DNA of 64,000 bases, from contig NZ_ACZO01000006.1 in assembly GCF_000176155.1 (NCBI RefSeq), positions 1,240,001-1,304,000 of the forward strand. The letters are read 5' to 3'. Below, in pieces: positions 20,239-29,411 of this stretch. A model generated the notes under the pieces. It was not told the origin of the DNA. It worked only from the letters and a program-made list of their open reading frames with translations, and did not search any database. Positions within the stretch are counted from its first letter, which is position 1. Every line of letters starts with the position of its first letter. Source of the DNA: Vibrio metschnikovii CIP 69.14. Lineage in GTDB: Bacteria > Pseudomonadota > Gammaproteobacteria > Enterobacterales > Vibrionaceae. The position numbers were made by a program, and so were the translations under genes.

Positions 20239-20254
20239 TAGCAAACGTTTGCTT
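20239..20254. promoter_or_regulatory. PurR-like operator upstream of folD
   Basis: The perfect 12-bp palindrome GCAAACGTTTGC matches the core of the PurR box consensus ACGCAAACGTTTTCGT. It lies about 75 bp before the folD ATG, in the promoter region. Purine repression of folate one-carbon genes is known for the PurR regulon in enterobacteria and vibrios; its use here is inference. Confidence 0.65.
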
Positions 20255-20326
20255 ATGGATATTTTGCTTGTCATCTGCCACAATGCGCGCAAAATTTTGC
20301 TCTTTGCAGTGTAAGTAAGGAATGTT

Positions 20327-21199
20327 ATGACGGCTCAATATATTGATGGAAAGTTAATCTCGCAAACGGTGCGATCTGAAGTCGCAGCACGAGTAAAAGC
20401 CCGCACCGATTTGGGGCTACGGGCTCCGGGACTTGCGGTTGTTCTTGTCGGCGAAGATCCGGCTTCGCAAGTCTATGTCGGCAGTAAACGCCGCGCCTGT
20501 GAAGAAGTCGGATTTGTCTCGAAATCTTATGATCTGCCGGCAACAACGGGCGAAGCTGAGCTCTTAGCGTTAATTGATACGTTGAATCAAGACGACACTA
20601 TTGACGGTATTCTTGTTCAACTTCCTCTACCTGCTGGAATTGATACGACCCAAGTATTAGAGCGAATTGTACCGGATAAAGATGTCGATGGATTTCATCC
20701 TTACAATCTCGGTCGCTTAGCTCAGCGTATCCCTAAACTGCGCTCTTGCACTCCTAAGGGGATCATTACCTTATTAGAACGTTACAATATCGAATTACGG
20801 AGTAAGCATGCCGTTGTCGTTGGTGCATCGAATATTGTAGGGCGGCCAATGAGTCTGGAATTACTGCTGGCAGGCTGTACAACGACAACCTGTCATCGTT
20901 TCACTAAAGATCTCGAACACCATGTTCGTCAAGCCGACATTTTAGTCGTCGCGGTCGGTAAGCCTAATTTTATTCCTGGATCTTGGGTGAAAGAAGGGGC
21001 AGTAGTGATTGATGTCGGTATCAATCGTCTTGCTTCTGGACAGTTGATTGGTGATGTCGATTTTGAAGTCGCACGCACACGAGCCAGTTTTATTACTCCC
21101 GTTCCTGGTGGGGTTGGCCCGATGACGGTAGCAAGTTTAATTGAAAACACTATGATGGCGTGCGAACAGTTCCATACCCAAGATAAAACGCAACATTAA
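20327..21199 (+). CDS. folD: Bifunctional methylenetetrahydrofolate dehydrogenase / methenyltetrahydrofolate cyclohydrolase
   Basis: A 290-residue protein (E. coli 288). The substrate-site motif [13 protein letters not shown] contains the catalytic Lys. The NADP-binding part shows [17 protein letters not shown], and the C-terminal PGGVGPMT block is intact. FolD interconverts 5,10-methylene-THF and 10-formyl-THF in the cytoplasm, supplying formyl groups for purines and initiator tRNA. A PurR-like operator upstream fits that role. The ATG at 20327 follows AAGGA; a second ATG just before it opens only a very short frame. Confidence 0.97.
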   Translation: MTAQYIDGKLISQTVRSEVAARVKARTDLGLRAPGLAVVLVGEDPASQVYVGSKRRACEEVGFVSKSYDLPATTGEAELLALIDTLNQDDTIDGILVQLPLPAGIDTTQVLERIVPDKDVDGFHPYNLGRLAQRIPKLRSCTPKGIITLLERYNIELRSKHAVVVGASNIVGRPMSLELLLAGCTTTTCHRFTKDLEHHVRQADILVVAVGKPNFIPGSWVKEGAVVIDVGINRLASGQLIGDVDFEVARTRASFITPVPGGVGPMTVASLIENTMMACEQFHTQDKTQH

Positions 21200-21250
21200 C
21201 CACTCGCATTAATTATCTCTGATTAACAATGAGAAGTAACATGTGAGACA

Positions 21251-21286
21251 AAAACGGGGCGAGCAATAATCTCTCTCGCCCCGTTT
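21251..21286. terminator. Bidirectional terminator between folD and the nucleoside transporter
   Basis: A 12-bp perfect stem AAACGGGGCGAG / CTCGCCCCGTTT with an 11-base loop. It separates two convergent genes. Confidence 0.85.
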
Positions 21287-21290
21287 ATAT

Positions 21291-22493
21291 TTATAGTGAT
21301 AAGATAACACCCGCTAGCGCTGCGCTCATTAAATTAGCCAAAACGCCAGCCCCAATCGCTCTAAAACCATATTGAGAGATAAAACTGCGCCGCTCTGGTA
21401 CTAAACTCCCCAAGCCACCAATCAAGACCGCCATCGTCGAAATATTAGCAAAACCACATAAAGCAAACGTTATGATCGCTTGCGAATGTTCACTCAATTG
21501 TGATTGTACGTTGATGAATTGAATAAAAGCGACAAATTCATTGATGACGATTTTATTACCAATCAGCGATCCGGCGGTAATCGCCTCATGCCATGGAATG
21601 CCCAATAACCATGCTATTGGTGCAAATAAATACCCCAGTATCAGCTCAAAACTTAATGTGATACCGATCCCGTCCCCTACCCAGCCTAATAGACCATTGA
21701 GTAATGCAATCACGCTGACAAAAGCGAGCAGTGTCGCGCCAACCGCAACAGCAATTCGTAGTCCCGACATCGCCCCATCAGCCATCGCCTCGACGACATT
21801 GGTCGCCTCGGGGATATCAATATCGATTTCGGCCTTTTGCTGGTAGGTTTCCGTTTCCGGAAACAACATTTTTGCCATTAATAAACCAGCAGGCGCAGAC
21901 ATAAACGCGGCGGCAATCAAATAGTTCAAATTGACACCCAATGACGCATAACCGACCAAGGTGCCTCCGGCAACCGATGCCAAACCACAAGTCATCACCG
22001 CAAAAAACTGTGAATCACTCATCTGCTTTAAATAAGGCTTAACCACAAGGGGAGCTTCAATCATACCCACAAAAATATTGGCGGTTGCTGACAGCGATTC
22101 TGCTCGGCCAGTACCCAGTAATTTTTGTAGCGCTCCGCCAATCAAGTTAATCACTTTCGGCATCAAGCCAATATGGTATAACCCCGAAATTAACGCAGAA
22201 AAAAAGATAATGATACCAAGGACATGAATGGCAAATACAAATCCTACTTTCTCACTGGCTAACCCACCAAAGATAAAACTGATCCCTTCTTGGCCATAAT
22301 CGATCAAATGAGCAACGGCGCCTGTCACCCCATTGAGTATATCTTTACCGGCTGGCACATAGAGCACCAACAGGGCAAAACCTACTTGCAACAAAAAAGC
22401 CAAGCCGACCGTTCTAAGTCGAATATTTTTTCTATCTGCAGAAAATAGCCAAGCCACACTTAAAATGGCTATCACACCGAGCAATGAGATCAT
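21291..22493 (-). CDS. Concentrative nucleoside transporter (CNT/NupC family)
   Basis: From the ATG at 22493 the protein has 400 residues and resembles from memory the structurally known V. cholerae CNT over its full length. Matching blocks include the N-terminal repeat [22 protein letters not shown] and the C-terminal NEFVAFIQF and FALCGFANI. It should import nucleosides driven by sodium or protons across the inner membrane, as a trimer. The frame is open to 22568, but the family starts where the ATG at 22493 lies. A PurR-like box and a perfect palindrome lie upstream. Confidence 0.9.
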   Translation of the reverse strand: MISLLGVIAILSVAWLFSADRKNIRLRTVGLAFLLQVGFALLVLYVPAGKDILNGVTGAVAHLIDYGQEGISFIFGGLASEKVGFVFAIHVLGIIIFFSALISGLYHIGLMPKVINLIGGALQKLLGTGRAESLSATANIFVGMIEAPLVVKPYLKQMSDSQFFAVMTCGLASVAGGTLVGYASLGVNLNYLIAAAFMSAPAGLLMAKMLFPETETYQQKAEIDIDIPEATNVVEAMADGAMSGLRIAVAVGATLLAFVSVIALLNGLLGWVGDGIGITLSFELILGYLFAPIAWLLGIPWHEAITAGSLIGNKIVINEFVAFIQFINVQSQLSEHSQAIITFALCGFANISTMAVLIGGLGSLVPERRSFISQYGFRAIGAGVLANLMSAALAGVILSL

Positions 22494-22794
22494 AAATCCA
22501 ATCCGAAAAGTTACTAATAATGCAAGGCGAGGCATTCTATAGTGCAAAAGTAGATGCGCAAGCCGCAAATGTTAACGGAGTAGATCAAAAAAATATCACG
22601 CAACAACCGATCATTTAACTCATTGAATTTCAACAAAACAAACGTTTGCTTTTTGGGGCTATTTCCATATGGAAATAATGTTTCTAGTCATGGAAAGAAT
22701 CACTTAAGAAAAAAGAACAAACTCATGCATAGACGACCAATGTTGCCAGACGAGGAAAACAGGGGGAGATTGAAACATTAAGTAGGCGGCAGAC
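22494..22794. other. Upstream region of the nucleoside transporter
   Basis: 301 bp between the LysR gene end and the transporter start. It holds a PurR-like core at 22636-22651, a perfect 16-bp palindrome ATTTCCATATGGAAAT at 22661-22676 and a related imperfect copy TTTCTAGTCATGGAAA at 22681-22696. The last two look like paired operator sites for an unidentified regulator. Confidence 0.5.
22636..22651. promoter_or_regulatory. PurR-like operator upstream of the nucleoside transporter
   Basis: Contains CAAACGTTTGC, the palindromic core of the PurR box, with weaker flanks than the folD and cvpA copies. It is about 143 bp from the transporter start. CytR-type or other LacI-family regulators are alternatives. 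Confidence 0.45.
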
Positions 22795-23748
22795 TTAGCA
22801 TCCTGTCGATGCGAAGCGCACATAAGGCTCTAAGCGGCTGTCCCAGTAACAAGGACTCGCTAATTTGTCTTTGATAAAGTCGATCACCGCCGACGTTTTC
22901 TTAGGCATATGCTGACGGCTAGGATAAACCGCATAAAACGGCATATTTTGGTTGGCGTGCCAATCTGGCAATAATTGAATCAATTGTCCGTGACGAAATT
23001 CATCTTTAAGCAGATACGTCGCTAGATACGCTACCCCCCATCCAGCCACTGCAGCATCACGTACCGCTTCCGCTAAATCAACCGAGTAGTTACCCGAAAC
23101 TTGTATGGTCAACTTGTGATCCGATTTTGCAAAAGACCAACGGGTATAGTCACGATCCCAACTGCGATAAATCAAACAATTGTGCTCTGATAACGCTTCC
23201 GGAGTATGCGGCGTACCATGGTGGAGTAAATAGTCCGGTGAGGCGACCACAACAAAACGGCTATCCGCTAGACGCTGAGCAATGTATCCCTGAGGTATAT
23301 GCTCATTGCTGGTTATCCATAAATCGAGCCCCTCTTGTAACATGTCAACACGATGATCAAACAGGTGGACCTCGACTTGTAGCTCAGGATAACGTTGACG
23401 CAACGATTCTAGCGCAGGTAAAACATGTAAAGTTCCAAAAGATTGCGATAAACCCAAACGCAGCAGCCCAGCGACTTCATCACGCTGACTTTCAACTTCA
23501 GCTTGCGCCTCATCGACCAAACGAAGTAACTCGGCACAATGCCAATAAAAACCTTGCCCCGCTTCGGTAATGGTGACACTCCGCGTTGTACGTTGTACCA
23601 ACTTAATTCCCAAAGACGCTTCAAGTAAAGCCAACTGTTTACTGACATGAGAGACCGATACCCCCAATTGCTTGGCGGCAGCGGTAAAGCCTTTTTGCTG
23701 CACCAAAGTAGCAAAAATCACCATTTGCCCAGCTCGTTCCGCTAACAC
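22795..23748 (-). CDS. LysR-family transcriptional regulator
   Basis: A 317-residue LTTR. The N-terminal winged helix-turn-helix is at residues 8-65 (GFTAAAKQLGVSVSHVSKQLALLE), and the C-terminal part is a periplasmic-binding-protein-like effector domain. The start taken is GTG at 23748, with AAGGAAAA directly upstream; an ATG at 23724 is a possible shorter start. It lies 50 bp after luxU on the same strand and before the nucleoside transporter, but nothing links it to either. The target is unknown. Confidence 0.88.
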   Translation of the reverse strand: MLAERAGQMVIFATLVQQKGFTAAAKQLGVSVSHVSKQLALLEASLGIKLVQRTTRSVTITEAGQGFYWHCAELLRLVDEAQAEVESQRDEVAGLLRLGLSQSFGTLHVLPALESLRQRYPELQVEVHLFDHRVDMLQEGLDLWITSNEHIPQGYIAQRLADSRFVVVASPDYLLHHGTPHTPEALSEHNCLIYRSWDRDYTRWSFAKSDHKLTIQVSGNYSVDLAEAVRDAAVAGWGVAYLATYLLKDEFRHGQLIQLLPDWHANQNMPFYAVYPSRQHMPKKTSAVIDFIKDKLASPCYWDSRLEPYVRFASTGC

Positions 23749-23799
23749 TGATTTTCCTTCCAGTAAAATGCGCCTTGTTATAAGACAGGTTTGAAGCGG

Positions 23800-24147
23800 T
23801 TAATGCACCGCGCTTTGTAACTGAGCATAACACTGGGTAGTTTCGCTGAGTATCTCTAGCATCTTAGCCGTTTCTGTTTCTTCATTCATAGCAATCCCCT
23901 GCTTAGCATTGCTATCGATTTGTGTCGCAAAAGCACACAGCTTATCGGCACCAAAACTGGCGGCACTGCTTTTAAGAGCATGACTAATTTCAATTAAGTA
24001 AGTCATATTGCCGCCATCAGCCCCTTGAGTGAGCTGCTGATGATAAAGGCGAAGTTCACCTAAAAAAATATCCATTAAGATAGGAATATTCTCTTTGCCT
24101 ATCTCTTGAGCCAATGTATCAATTTTTTCGGTATTCATCCACTGCAT
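23800..24147 (-). CDS. luxU: Phosphorelay protein LuxU (HPt domain)
   Basis: A 115-residue Hpt domain protein. The phospho-accepting His is in EISHALKSSAASFGA, matching Vibrio LuxU. LuxU carries phosphate between the hybrid autoinducer sensors (LuxN, LuxPQ, CqsS type) and LuxO. The ATG at 24147 is 8 bp after the luxO stop and behind AAGGAG; the ATG at 24138 is an alternative. Because luxO is interrupted upstream in the same operon, both its expression and its usual output partner are in doubt. Confidence 0.93.
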   Translation of the reverse strand: MQWMNTEKIDTLAQEIGKENIPILMDIFLGELRLYHQQLTQGADGGNMTYLIEISHALKSSAASFGADKLCAFATQIDSNAKQGIAMNEETETAKMLEILSETTQCYAQLQSAVH

Positions 24148-24588
24148 AACGTCTCTAACGCTCCTTTTCCTGCTCTTTTTCATTCCAGGTTTGCAGTTTG
24201 CGATAAATCGTTGAGGGACTGACATCTAAATAACTCGCCGCTCTTGGAATATTGCCATCACACACTTCAATGGCTTTTTCTATCGCTTGCTTTTCCGTTA
24301 GCCATAACGGAAAAATATCATGCACAGAAAGCACCTTCTCATCCTGAGACAAAAAGGTAGGCTCTGCCATTCTTGGCGCATTAAGTGGCGGAGGCAGCAT
24401 CGATAAGGTAATTTCTTGTCCATCATTCAATACCACGACATTACGCAGTACGTTTTGTAACTGACGCACATTACCTGGCCATTCATAATGCTTGAAACGC
24501 TCTGTCACTTCTGAAGAGAGACGAACAAATCCTTTGCCTTCCTCTTTCGCCATATGACCTAATAATGAATAAGCAATTTCAATCACAT

Positions 24589-24597
24589 CATCACCAC
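24589..24597. repeat. Target-site duplication, left copy
   Basis: CATCACCAC directly before the IS left end, identical to 25651-25659. Nine bp is the expected duplication length for the IS903 group of IS5. Confidence 0.95.
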
Positions 24598-25650
24598 GGC
24601 TTTGTTGCTTAAATCGATGGAACTAAATCAAGAAGCTACGATCTGATCGGCTACATCCATTAATCGTCGTAGCCTAATGCCTAAACCTCGTTACAAAACA
24701 ACCAACTGGAAGCAGTACAATAAAGCCTTAATTAATCGTGGTTCACTGACCTTTTGGGTTGATGAGGAAGCGATAGCTGAGTGGAAGCAAAGCAAACAAG
24801 GCAAGCGTGGTAGACCACGCCAATTCAGTGATTTAGCCATTACGACTGCATTAATGGTGAAACGAGTATTCTCTATGCCATTGAGAGCGCTGCAAGGATT
24901 TATAGACTCAGTATTTAAACTGGCTAATATCCCGCTATTTTGTCCGCATTACACCTGCATAAGTCGTCGAGCTAAGGAAGTTGATGTTTCATTTAAAACT
25001 AAAACCAGAGGAGCGATACAACATCTAGCCATTGATTCCACTGGTCTCAAGGTTTATGGCGAAGGTGAATGGAAGGTTAAGAAGCATGGTACTGACGGGA
25101 AGCGTAGAGTTTGGCGTAAACTGCATATTGCAGTAGATGCCAGCACTCACGAAATAGTCGCAGCAGAACTGAGTTTCTCTAACGTAACCGATGCTGAAGT
25201 GCTTCCCAACTTACTTAAGCAGACACGTCGTAAAATCATTGAAGTATCAGGTGATGGAGCTTATGACACAAGAAGCTGCCATGAAGCTATACGAATCAAG
25301 CGAGCAGTTCCGCTCATCCCGCCACGAGAAGGGGCAGCTTTCTGGGAGCAAGGACATCCTCGCAATTTGGCGGTAGGTTGTCAGAAGCTCTACGGCTCAA
25401 ACAAAAAGTGGAAAAAGCGGTATGGTTATCATAAGCGCTCTCTATCAGAGACAGCCATGCATCGAGTGAAACAGTTGTTAGGTGGGAAATTAAGCCTAAG
25501 AAATTACAACGCTCAGGTTGGCGAGACTTACGCAATGATCAAAGCGCTGAACAAGCTTACGGGGCTAGGTATGCCTGAAACTCAGTATGTTGTTTAAAAA
25601 TGAAGCATTATGGGCTGGTATGCCTTTTCTCTGAATTAAGCAACAAAGCC
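24598..25650 (+). mobile_element. IS5-family (IS903-group) insertion sequence inside luxO
   Basis: 1053 bp. The terminal inverted repeats are GGCTTTGTTGCTTAAATC at the left and its complement with one mismatch at the right (25633-25650). A perfect 9-bp target duplication flanks it. One transposase gene fills most of the element, in the orientation opposite to luxO. Intact ends and duplication indicate a recent, possibly still mobile insertion. Confidence 0.96.
24677..25597 (+). CDS. IS5-family DDE transposase
   Basis: A 306-residue full-length transposase. DDE residues are seen as Asp in AIDSTGLK, Asp in VSGDGAYD and Glu in the Y-R-E-K signature [15 protein letters not shown]. The N-terminal part carries a helix-turn-helix-like DNA-binding region and the motif [11 protein letters not shown] typical of the IS903 group. 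It catalyses cut-and-paste style movement of the element. The frame is unbroken. Confidence 0.95.
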   Translation: MPKPRYKTTNWKQYNKALINRGSLTFWVDEEAIAEWKQSKQGKRGRPRQFSDLAITTALMVKRVFSMPLRALQGFIDSVFKLANIPLFCPHYTCISRRAKEVDVSFKTKTRGAIQHLAIDSTGLKVYGEGEWKVKKHGTDGKRRVWRKLHIAVDASTHEIVAAELSFSNVTDAEVLPNLLKQTRRKIIEVSGDGAYDTRSCHEAIRIKRAVPLIPPREGAAFWEQGHPRNLAVGCQKLYGSNKKWKKRYGYHKRSLSETAMHRVKQLLGGKLSLRNYNAQVGETYAMIKALNKLTGLGMPETQYVV

Positions 25651-25659
25651 CATCACCAC
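25651..25659. repeat. Target-site duplication, right copy
   Basis: CATCACCAC directly after the IS right end, identical to 24589-24597. Confidence 0.95.
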
Positions 25660-26637
25660 GTTCTCGTAGTGGCGGTAAATGCAATGGAATCACGTATAAA
25701 CGGTAATATAAGTCTTCGCGAAAACGGCCCTGTTGAACTTCTTTCCAAGGATCACGGTTCGTGGCACAGACAAAGCGCACATCCACACTGTGTAGCTTAG
25801 AAGAGCCGACTTTTTGAAAAGTACCAGTCTGGATAAAACGCAATAATTTGGTTTGCAGGTCAAGATCCATCTCGCACAACTCATCCAAAAAGAGCGTTCC
25901 ACCATCAGCTAACTCCGCTGCGCCCTGTCTATCTGAGGCGGCTCCGGTAAAGGCACCTTTGACGTGACCAAACAGTTCACTCTCAATTAAATCTTTCGGA
26001 ATCGCAGCACAGTTGATGGCGATAAACGGTTTGTCGCCTCGCTTACTGGCGGCGTGAATCGCTTCAGCGCACACTTCTTTACCAGTACCACTTTCACCGG
26101 TAATAAAAATGCTGGCTTTACTGCTCGCTGCGGAATCAATCGTGCGATATACCGCCTGCATCGTTTGGCTACTACCAATAAAACCTTGGTAGTTTTGATT
26201 ATTTGGATCGTAATTTTCGCTTTTAAGCTTATTCGCTTTGCGCATCGCATTATTGACGGTAACACGCAGCCGATCCGCCTCACACGGCTTGATCAGAAAG
26301 TCTTGTGCACCTTGACGCATCGCCTCGACCTCAGTATCGATCGAGCCGTGTGCGATCATAAAGATGATCGGCACATCGGGAGATTGTTTTTTTACTGCGG
26401 CAAGCACATCCATTCCTGTCATATCAGGCAAACGCAAGTCTAACAGGATTAAATCGGGCTTTCGTCGGTTAAGGCTCTCTATCGCATCGCGCCCGGTGCT
26501 GACGATATTAATGTCAATCTCTAGCGGAGTCAGATAGGATCGGTACAATGCTGCCACAGAAGCCGTATCCTCAACCATCAACAGATACTTGGTTTTAACG
26601 TTATTTTCGCTCAATTGCCTACCCAGCCATTTTATTT

Positions 26638-26680
26638 TTGCATTTTGCTTAATTGTTGCATCAAGAGTCGCATTTTGCAA
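26638..26680. promoter_or_regulatory. Two LuxO-box-like palindromes upstream of luxO
   Basis: TTGCATTTTGCTT (26638-26650) and TCGCATTTTGCAA (26668-26680) resemble the LuxO operator TTGCAWWWTGCAA with two and one mismatches. In vibrios such sites lie between luxO and divergent qrr1, activating qrr1 and autorepressing luxO. Here they overlap the region between the luxO start and the uvrB end. Confidence 0.6.
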
Positions 26681-26721
26681 ACTTCTTATTACCATTATCT
26701 CGTATGCAACTCTTATATTCT

Positions 26722-28752
26722 CTAGCTATTAGCGATAAACTGCTGACGTAACTGCGTAATTTGATCGCGCTTTTGAGCCGCTAATTCAAATTCGAGATCT
26801 TGTGCGTGCTTGTACATTTCAGCTTCGAGCTTCATGATCTGCTTTTCTAACTGCTGGGGAGTGAGTAAGTCATAACTCGCACCGGGTTCGGCAACCTTAG
26901 CAAGTGGCACAACTTTGCTCGCTTTCTGCTGTTTCGGCTTCGTCGCATCGCCTAATTCCATAATATCTTTAATGCTGCGTCTTAGCGCTTGAGGTTCTAT
27001 TCCCCGCTGTTGGTTATACGCTTGCTGCTTCTCACGGCGACGCTCGGTTTCATCAATCGCTTTACGCATTGACTTGGTAATGTTGTCCCCGTACAAAATC
27101 GCCTTACCACGCAAATGACGCGCAGCGCGACCTATAGTCTGGATCAATGAGCGCTCTGAACGTAAAAAACCTTCTTTATCAGCATCTAAAATCGCGACTA
27201 AGGATACTTCAGGCATATCCAGACCTTCGCGTAATAAGTTGATCCCAACTAAGACATCAAACACTCCTAGTCGTAAATCACGAATAATCTCCACCCGTTC
27301 AACGGTATCAATATCCGAGTGTAAATAGCGCACTTTTACCCCGTGCTCGTGTAAATACTCGGTCAAGTCTTCCGCCATACGCTTAGTCAGTGTCGTTACG
27401 AGCACTCGTTCCTCTTTGGCGGCCCGAATGCGTATTTCTGATAATAGGTCATCAACTTGAGTGGCTACGGGACGTACTTCAATCTCAGGGTCGAGTAATC
27501 CGGTTGGCCGGACGACCTGCTCAACCACATCACCTGCGGATTTCTCTAATTCATAGGCACTCGGCGTTGCAGATACAAAAATCGTTTGCGGTGCTAAGGC
27601 TTCAAACTCTTCAAATTTTAAAGGTCGGTTATCCAACGCTGACGGTAAACGAAAGCCAAATTCAACCAAGGTTTCTTTGCGTGAGCGGTCGCCTTTATAC
27701 ATCGCGCCAATTTGCGGCACCGTTACGTGTGATTCATCAATTACCAATAAACCATCATGAGGCAAATAATCAAATAAGGTCGGTGGCGGTTCACCAGCGC
27801 TACGGCCACTTAAATATCGAGAATAGTTTTCAATGCCTGAACAAAAACCCAGTTCATTCATCATTTCGATATCAAATTGTGTCCGTTGTGAGATGCGCTG
27901 CTCTTCCAATAGCTTATTATTATCTAACAGGGTTTGACGCCGAAGTTGTAACTCTTGTTTGATCTGTTCAATCGCATCAAGAATCCGCTCGCGAGGTGTT
28001 ACATAGTGGGTTTTGGGGTAAACGGTAAAACGCGCCAAATCACGCTGGCGAATGACACCCGTTAATGGGTCAAACAGACTGATGCACTCAATTTCATCGT
28101 CGAACATTTCAACCCGAACCGCTTCTTGCTCCGATTCGGCTGGGAAAATATCAATCACCTCACCGCGAACCCGAAACTGACCACGCTCAAAAGCAACATC
28201 ATTACGGCTGTATTGTAATTCGGCTAAGCGCCGTAACATGTCACGTTGGTTAAGCACATCGCCGCGTCTTAGATGCAACATCATTTTTAGGTAAGAATCG
28301 GGGTCGCCCAAGCCATAAATTGCCGATACCGAAGCGACGATGATCGCATCTTTACGCTCTAATAGCGCTTTGGTCGCCGATAGGCGCATCTGTTCAATAT
28401 GAGAGTTAACCGAGGCATCTTTTTCAATAAAAGTATCGGTGGTTGGGACATACGCTTCCGGCTGATAGTAATCATAGTATGAGACAAAATACTCGACCGC
28501 ATTGTGAGGAAAAAAACTTTTCATCTCACCATAAAGCTGGGCCGCTAATGTTTTATTCGGAGCTAACAAAATGGTGGGGCGTTGGGCTTGAGCTATCACA
28601 TTCGCTAACGTGAAGGTTTTTCCCGACCCCGTTACTCCCAATAAGGTTTGGTGCGCCAATCCCGCATCAATGCCTGCCAATAATCGTTCAATTGCCTCCG
28701 GCTGATCGCCAGAGGGTTGGTATTCAGAGACCAGTTCAAACGTTTTGCTCAT
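26722..28752 (-). CDS. uvrB: Excinuclease ABC subunit B
   Basis: A 676-residue protein (E. coli 673). Walker A GVTGSGKT, the beta-hairpin region [12 protein letters not shown], helicase motifs including the [20 protein letters not shown] block (motif V) and the C-terminal UVR domain (about 635-670, binding UvrC) are intact. UvrB verifies damage and opens the DNA in nucleotide excision repair. It ends only about 107 bp from the luxO TTG. I saw no clear LexA box (CTGT-N8-ACAG) in the 480 bp upstream. Confidence 0.97.
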   Translation of the reverse strand: MSKTFELVSEYQPSGDQPEAIERLLAGIDAGLAHQTLLGVTGSGKTFTLANVIAQAQRPTILLAPNKTLAAQLYGEMKSFFPHNAVEYFVSYYDYYQPEAYVPTTDTFIEKDASVNSHIEQMRLSATKALLERKDAIIVASVSAIYGLGDPDSYLKMMLHLRRGDVLNQRDMLRRLAELQYSRNDVAFERGQFRVRGEVIDIFPAESEQEAVRVEMFDDEIECISLFDPLTGVIRQRDLARFTVYPKTHYVTPRERILDAIEQIKQELQLRRQTLLDNNKLLEEQRISQRTQFDIEMMNELGFCSGIENYSRYLSGRSAGEPPPTLFDYLPHDGLLVIDESHVTVPQIGAMYKGDRSRKETLVEFGFRLPSALDNRPLKFEEFEALAPQTIFVSATPSAYELEKSAGDVVEQVVRPTGLLDPEIEVRPVATQVDDLLSEIRIRAAKEERVLVTTLTKRMAEDLTEYLHEHGVKVRYLHSDIDTVERVEIIRDLRLGVFDVLVGINLLREGLDMPEVSLVAILDADKEGFLRSERSLIQTIGRAARHLRGKAILYGDNITKSMRKAIDETERRREKQQAYNQQRGIEPQALRRSIKDIMELGDATKPKQQKASKVVPLAKVAEPGASYDLLTPQQLEKQIMKLEAEMYKHAQDLEFELAAQKRDQITQLRQQFIANS

Positions 28753-28885
28753 TACCTATTACCCTACTGCATTCATTGCTTTGAATGACTATTGTCCGGT
28801 CAGCGCTGCAAACTCGCAAGTAGTTTAAGGCTTGTCACTAAAAACGTATAACGATTATCCCTTTGGTACAAAAACACCCCATCAC

Positions 28886-29102
28886 TTATCCACAAAAAGA
28901 CTCTCGACCTCGCATCACTGTAATAATCACGAACCTGACAACCACACCTGAATAATCTGTGGGTAAAACCCAAAAAACCTATAAAGTCAAAACACTAGCC
29001 ATAATAAGCAATCGATTACACTGGCAAAAGCATGATAATGATTGGAACTGCGGTTAATTTTATAAGCTCCCTTATACACTTATCCACAAAATTGGTGGAT
29101 AA
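28886..29102. promoter_or_regulatory. Cluster of DnaA-box-like 9-mers
   Basis: TTATCCACA at 28886-28894 and 29080-29088 (perfect boxes, plus strand), TTACCCACA at 28958-28966 (minus) and TTATCCACC at 29094-29102 (minus). The last pair forms a perfect 10-bp inverted repeat ACTTATCCAC / GTGGATAAGT with a 7-base loop. Consensus TTATNCACA is taken from E. coli and Vibrio. Confidence 0.6.
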
Positions 29103-29188
29103 GTAAATACAACGCATGCCTGATAAGGAGTACAGAAAAGTAAAGTCTCTACTATCAAAAATATCTATGATTTTTTAAGGGGTAGATA

Positions 29189-29217
29189 TTGACAGAAAAG
29201 GAGCGGATAAGTAGCAT
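29189..29217 (+). promoter_or_regulatory. Sigma-70 promoter of tRNA-Asn
   Basis: A perfect TTGACA at 29189 and TAGCAT at 29212 with 17-bp spacing. The -10 ends 17 bases before the tRNA. Confidence 0.7.
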
Positions 29218-29234
29218 CCTCATCGCAAAACCTT

Positions 29235-29310
29235 TCCCCCTTAGTTCAGTTGGTAGAACGGCGGACTGTTAATCCGTATGTCGCAGGTTCGAGTCCCGCA
29301 GGGGGAGCCA
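29235..29310 (+). tRNA. tRNA-Asn (anticodon GTT)
   Basis: A 76-nt cloverleaf with encoded CCA. The anticodon stem-loop is GCGGACTGTTAATCCGT. The acceptor TCCCCCT pairs with AGGGGGA, and the T-loop is TTCGAGT. It is a single-gene transcript with its own promoter and terminator. Confidence 0.98.
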
Positions 29311-29318
29311 AATTCCAG

Positions 29319-29346
29319 AAAAAAGACGTCCTAGGACGTCTTTTTT
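29319..29346. terminator. Terminator after tRNA-Asn (bidirectional)
   Basis: The palindrome AAAAAAGACGTC / GACGTCTTTTTT with a CTAG centre, directly after the tRNA. It also faces the 3' end of the symporter gene on the other strand. Confidence 0.9.
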
Positions 29347-29411
29347 GCTTTTAGTCTATTTATATTTCTCACAACTGAGAAGGCAACAACATAACTCGAT
29401 TAACCTAGCTG

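Larger units (their letters stand above)
24155..26614 (-). pseudogene. luxO: Quorum-sensing response regulator LuxO, interrupted by an IS element
   Basis: Two pieces of one LuxO gene: receiver plus AAA+ part at 26614-25660, and the C-terminal part with WPGNVRQL and the FIS-type DNA-binding helix ([19 protein letters not shown]) at 24588-24155. The 1053-bp IS and a 9-bp duplication lie between them, inside a conserved [16 protein letters not shown] segment. The first piece runs on into the IS and stops at 25565, giving a product with GAFTGA but no DNA-binding domain. The likely start is a TTG at 26614, which gives the family N-terminus; the frame is open to 26695. The phospho-Asp in LLDLRLPD is present, but the conserved switch Thr of FMTAHGS is Ile (codon 26354-26356). 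Confidence 0.95.
28753..29234. other. Intergenic region between uvrB and tRNA-Asn with DnaA-box cluster
   Basis: 482 bp without a gene. It holds uvrB's presumed promoter, four DnaA-box-like 9-mers (entered separately) and the tRNA-Asn promoter. No LexA box or small RNA was recognised. Confidence 0.5.

Noticed and set aside
23639..23833. Extra minus-strand frame between luxU and the LysR gene
   Set aside because: It overlaps both genes out of frame and shows no family motif; the LysR and LuxU readings explain the sequence.
26610..26640. Sigma-54 element (TGGC … GC) upstream of luxO
   Set aside because: The GG-to-GC spacing is 8 instead of 10 bases and it points toward luxO, so it cannot be the qrr1 promoter.
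28753..28860. LexA operator expected upstream of uvrB
   Set aside because: No CTGT-N8-ACAG palindrome is visible. The nearest look-alikes have too many mismatches.
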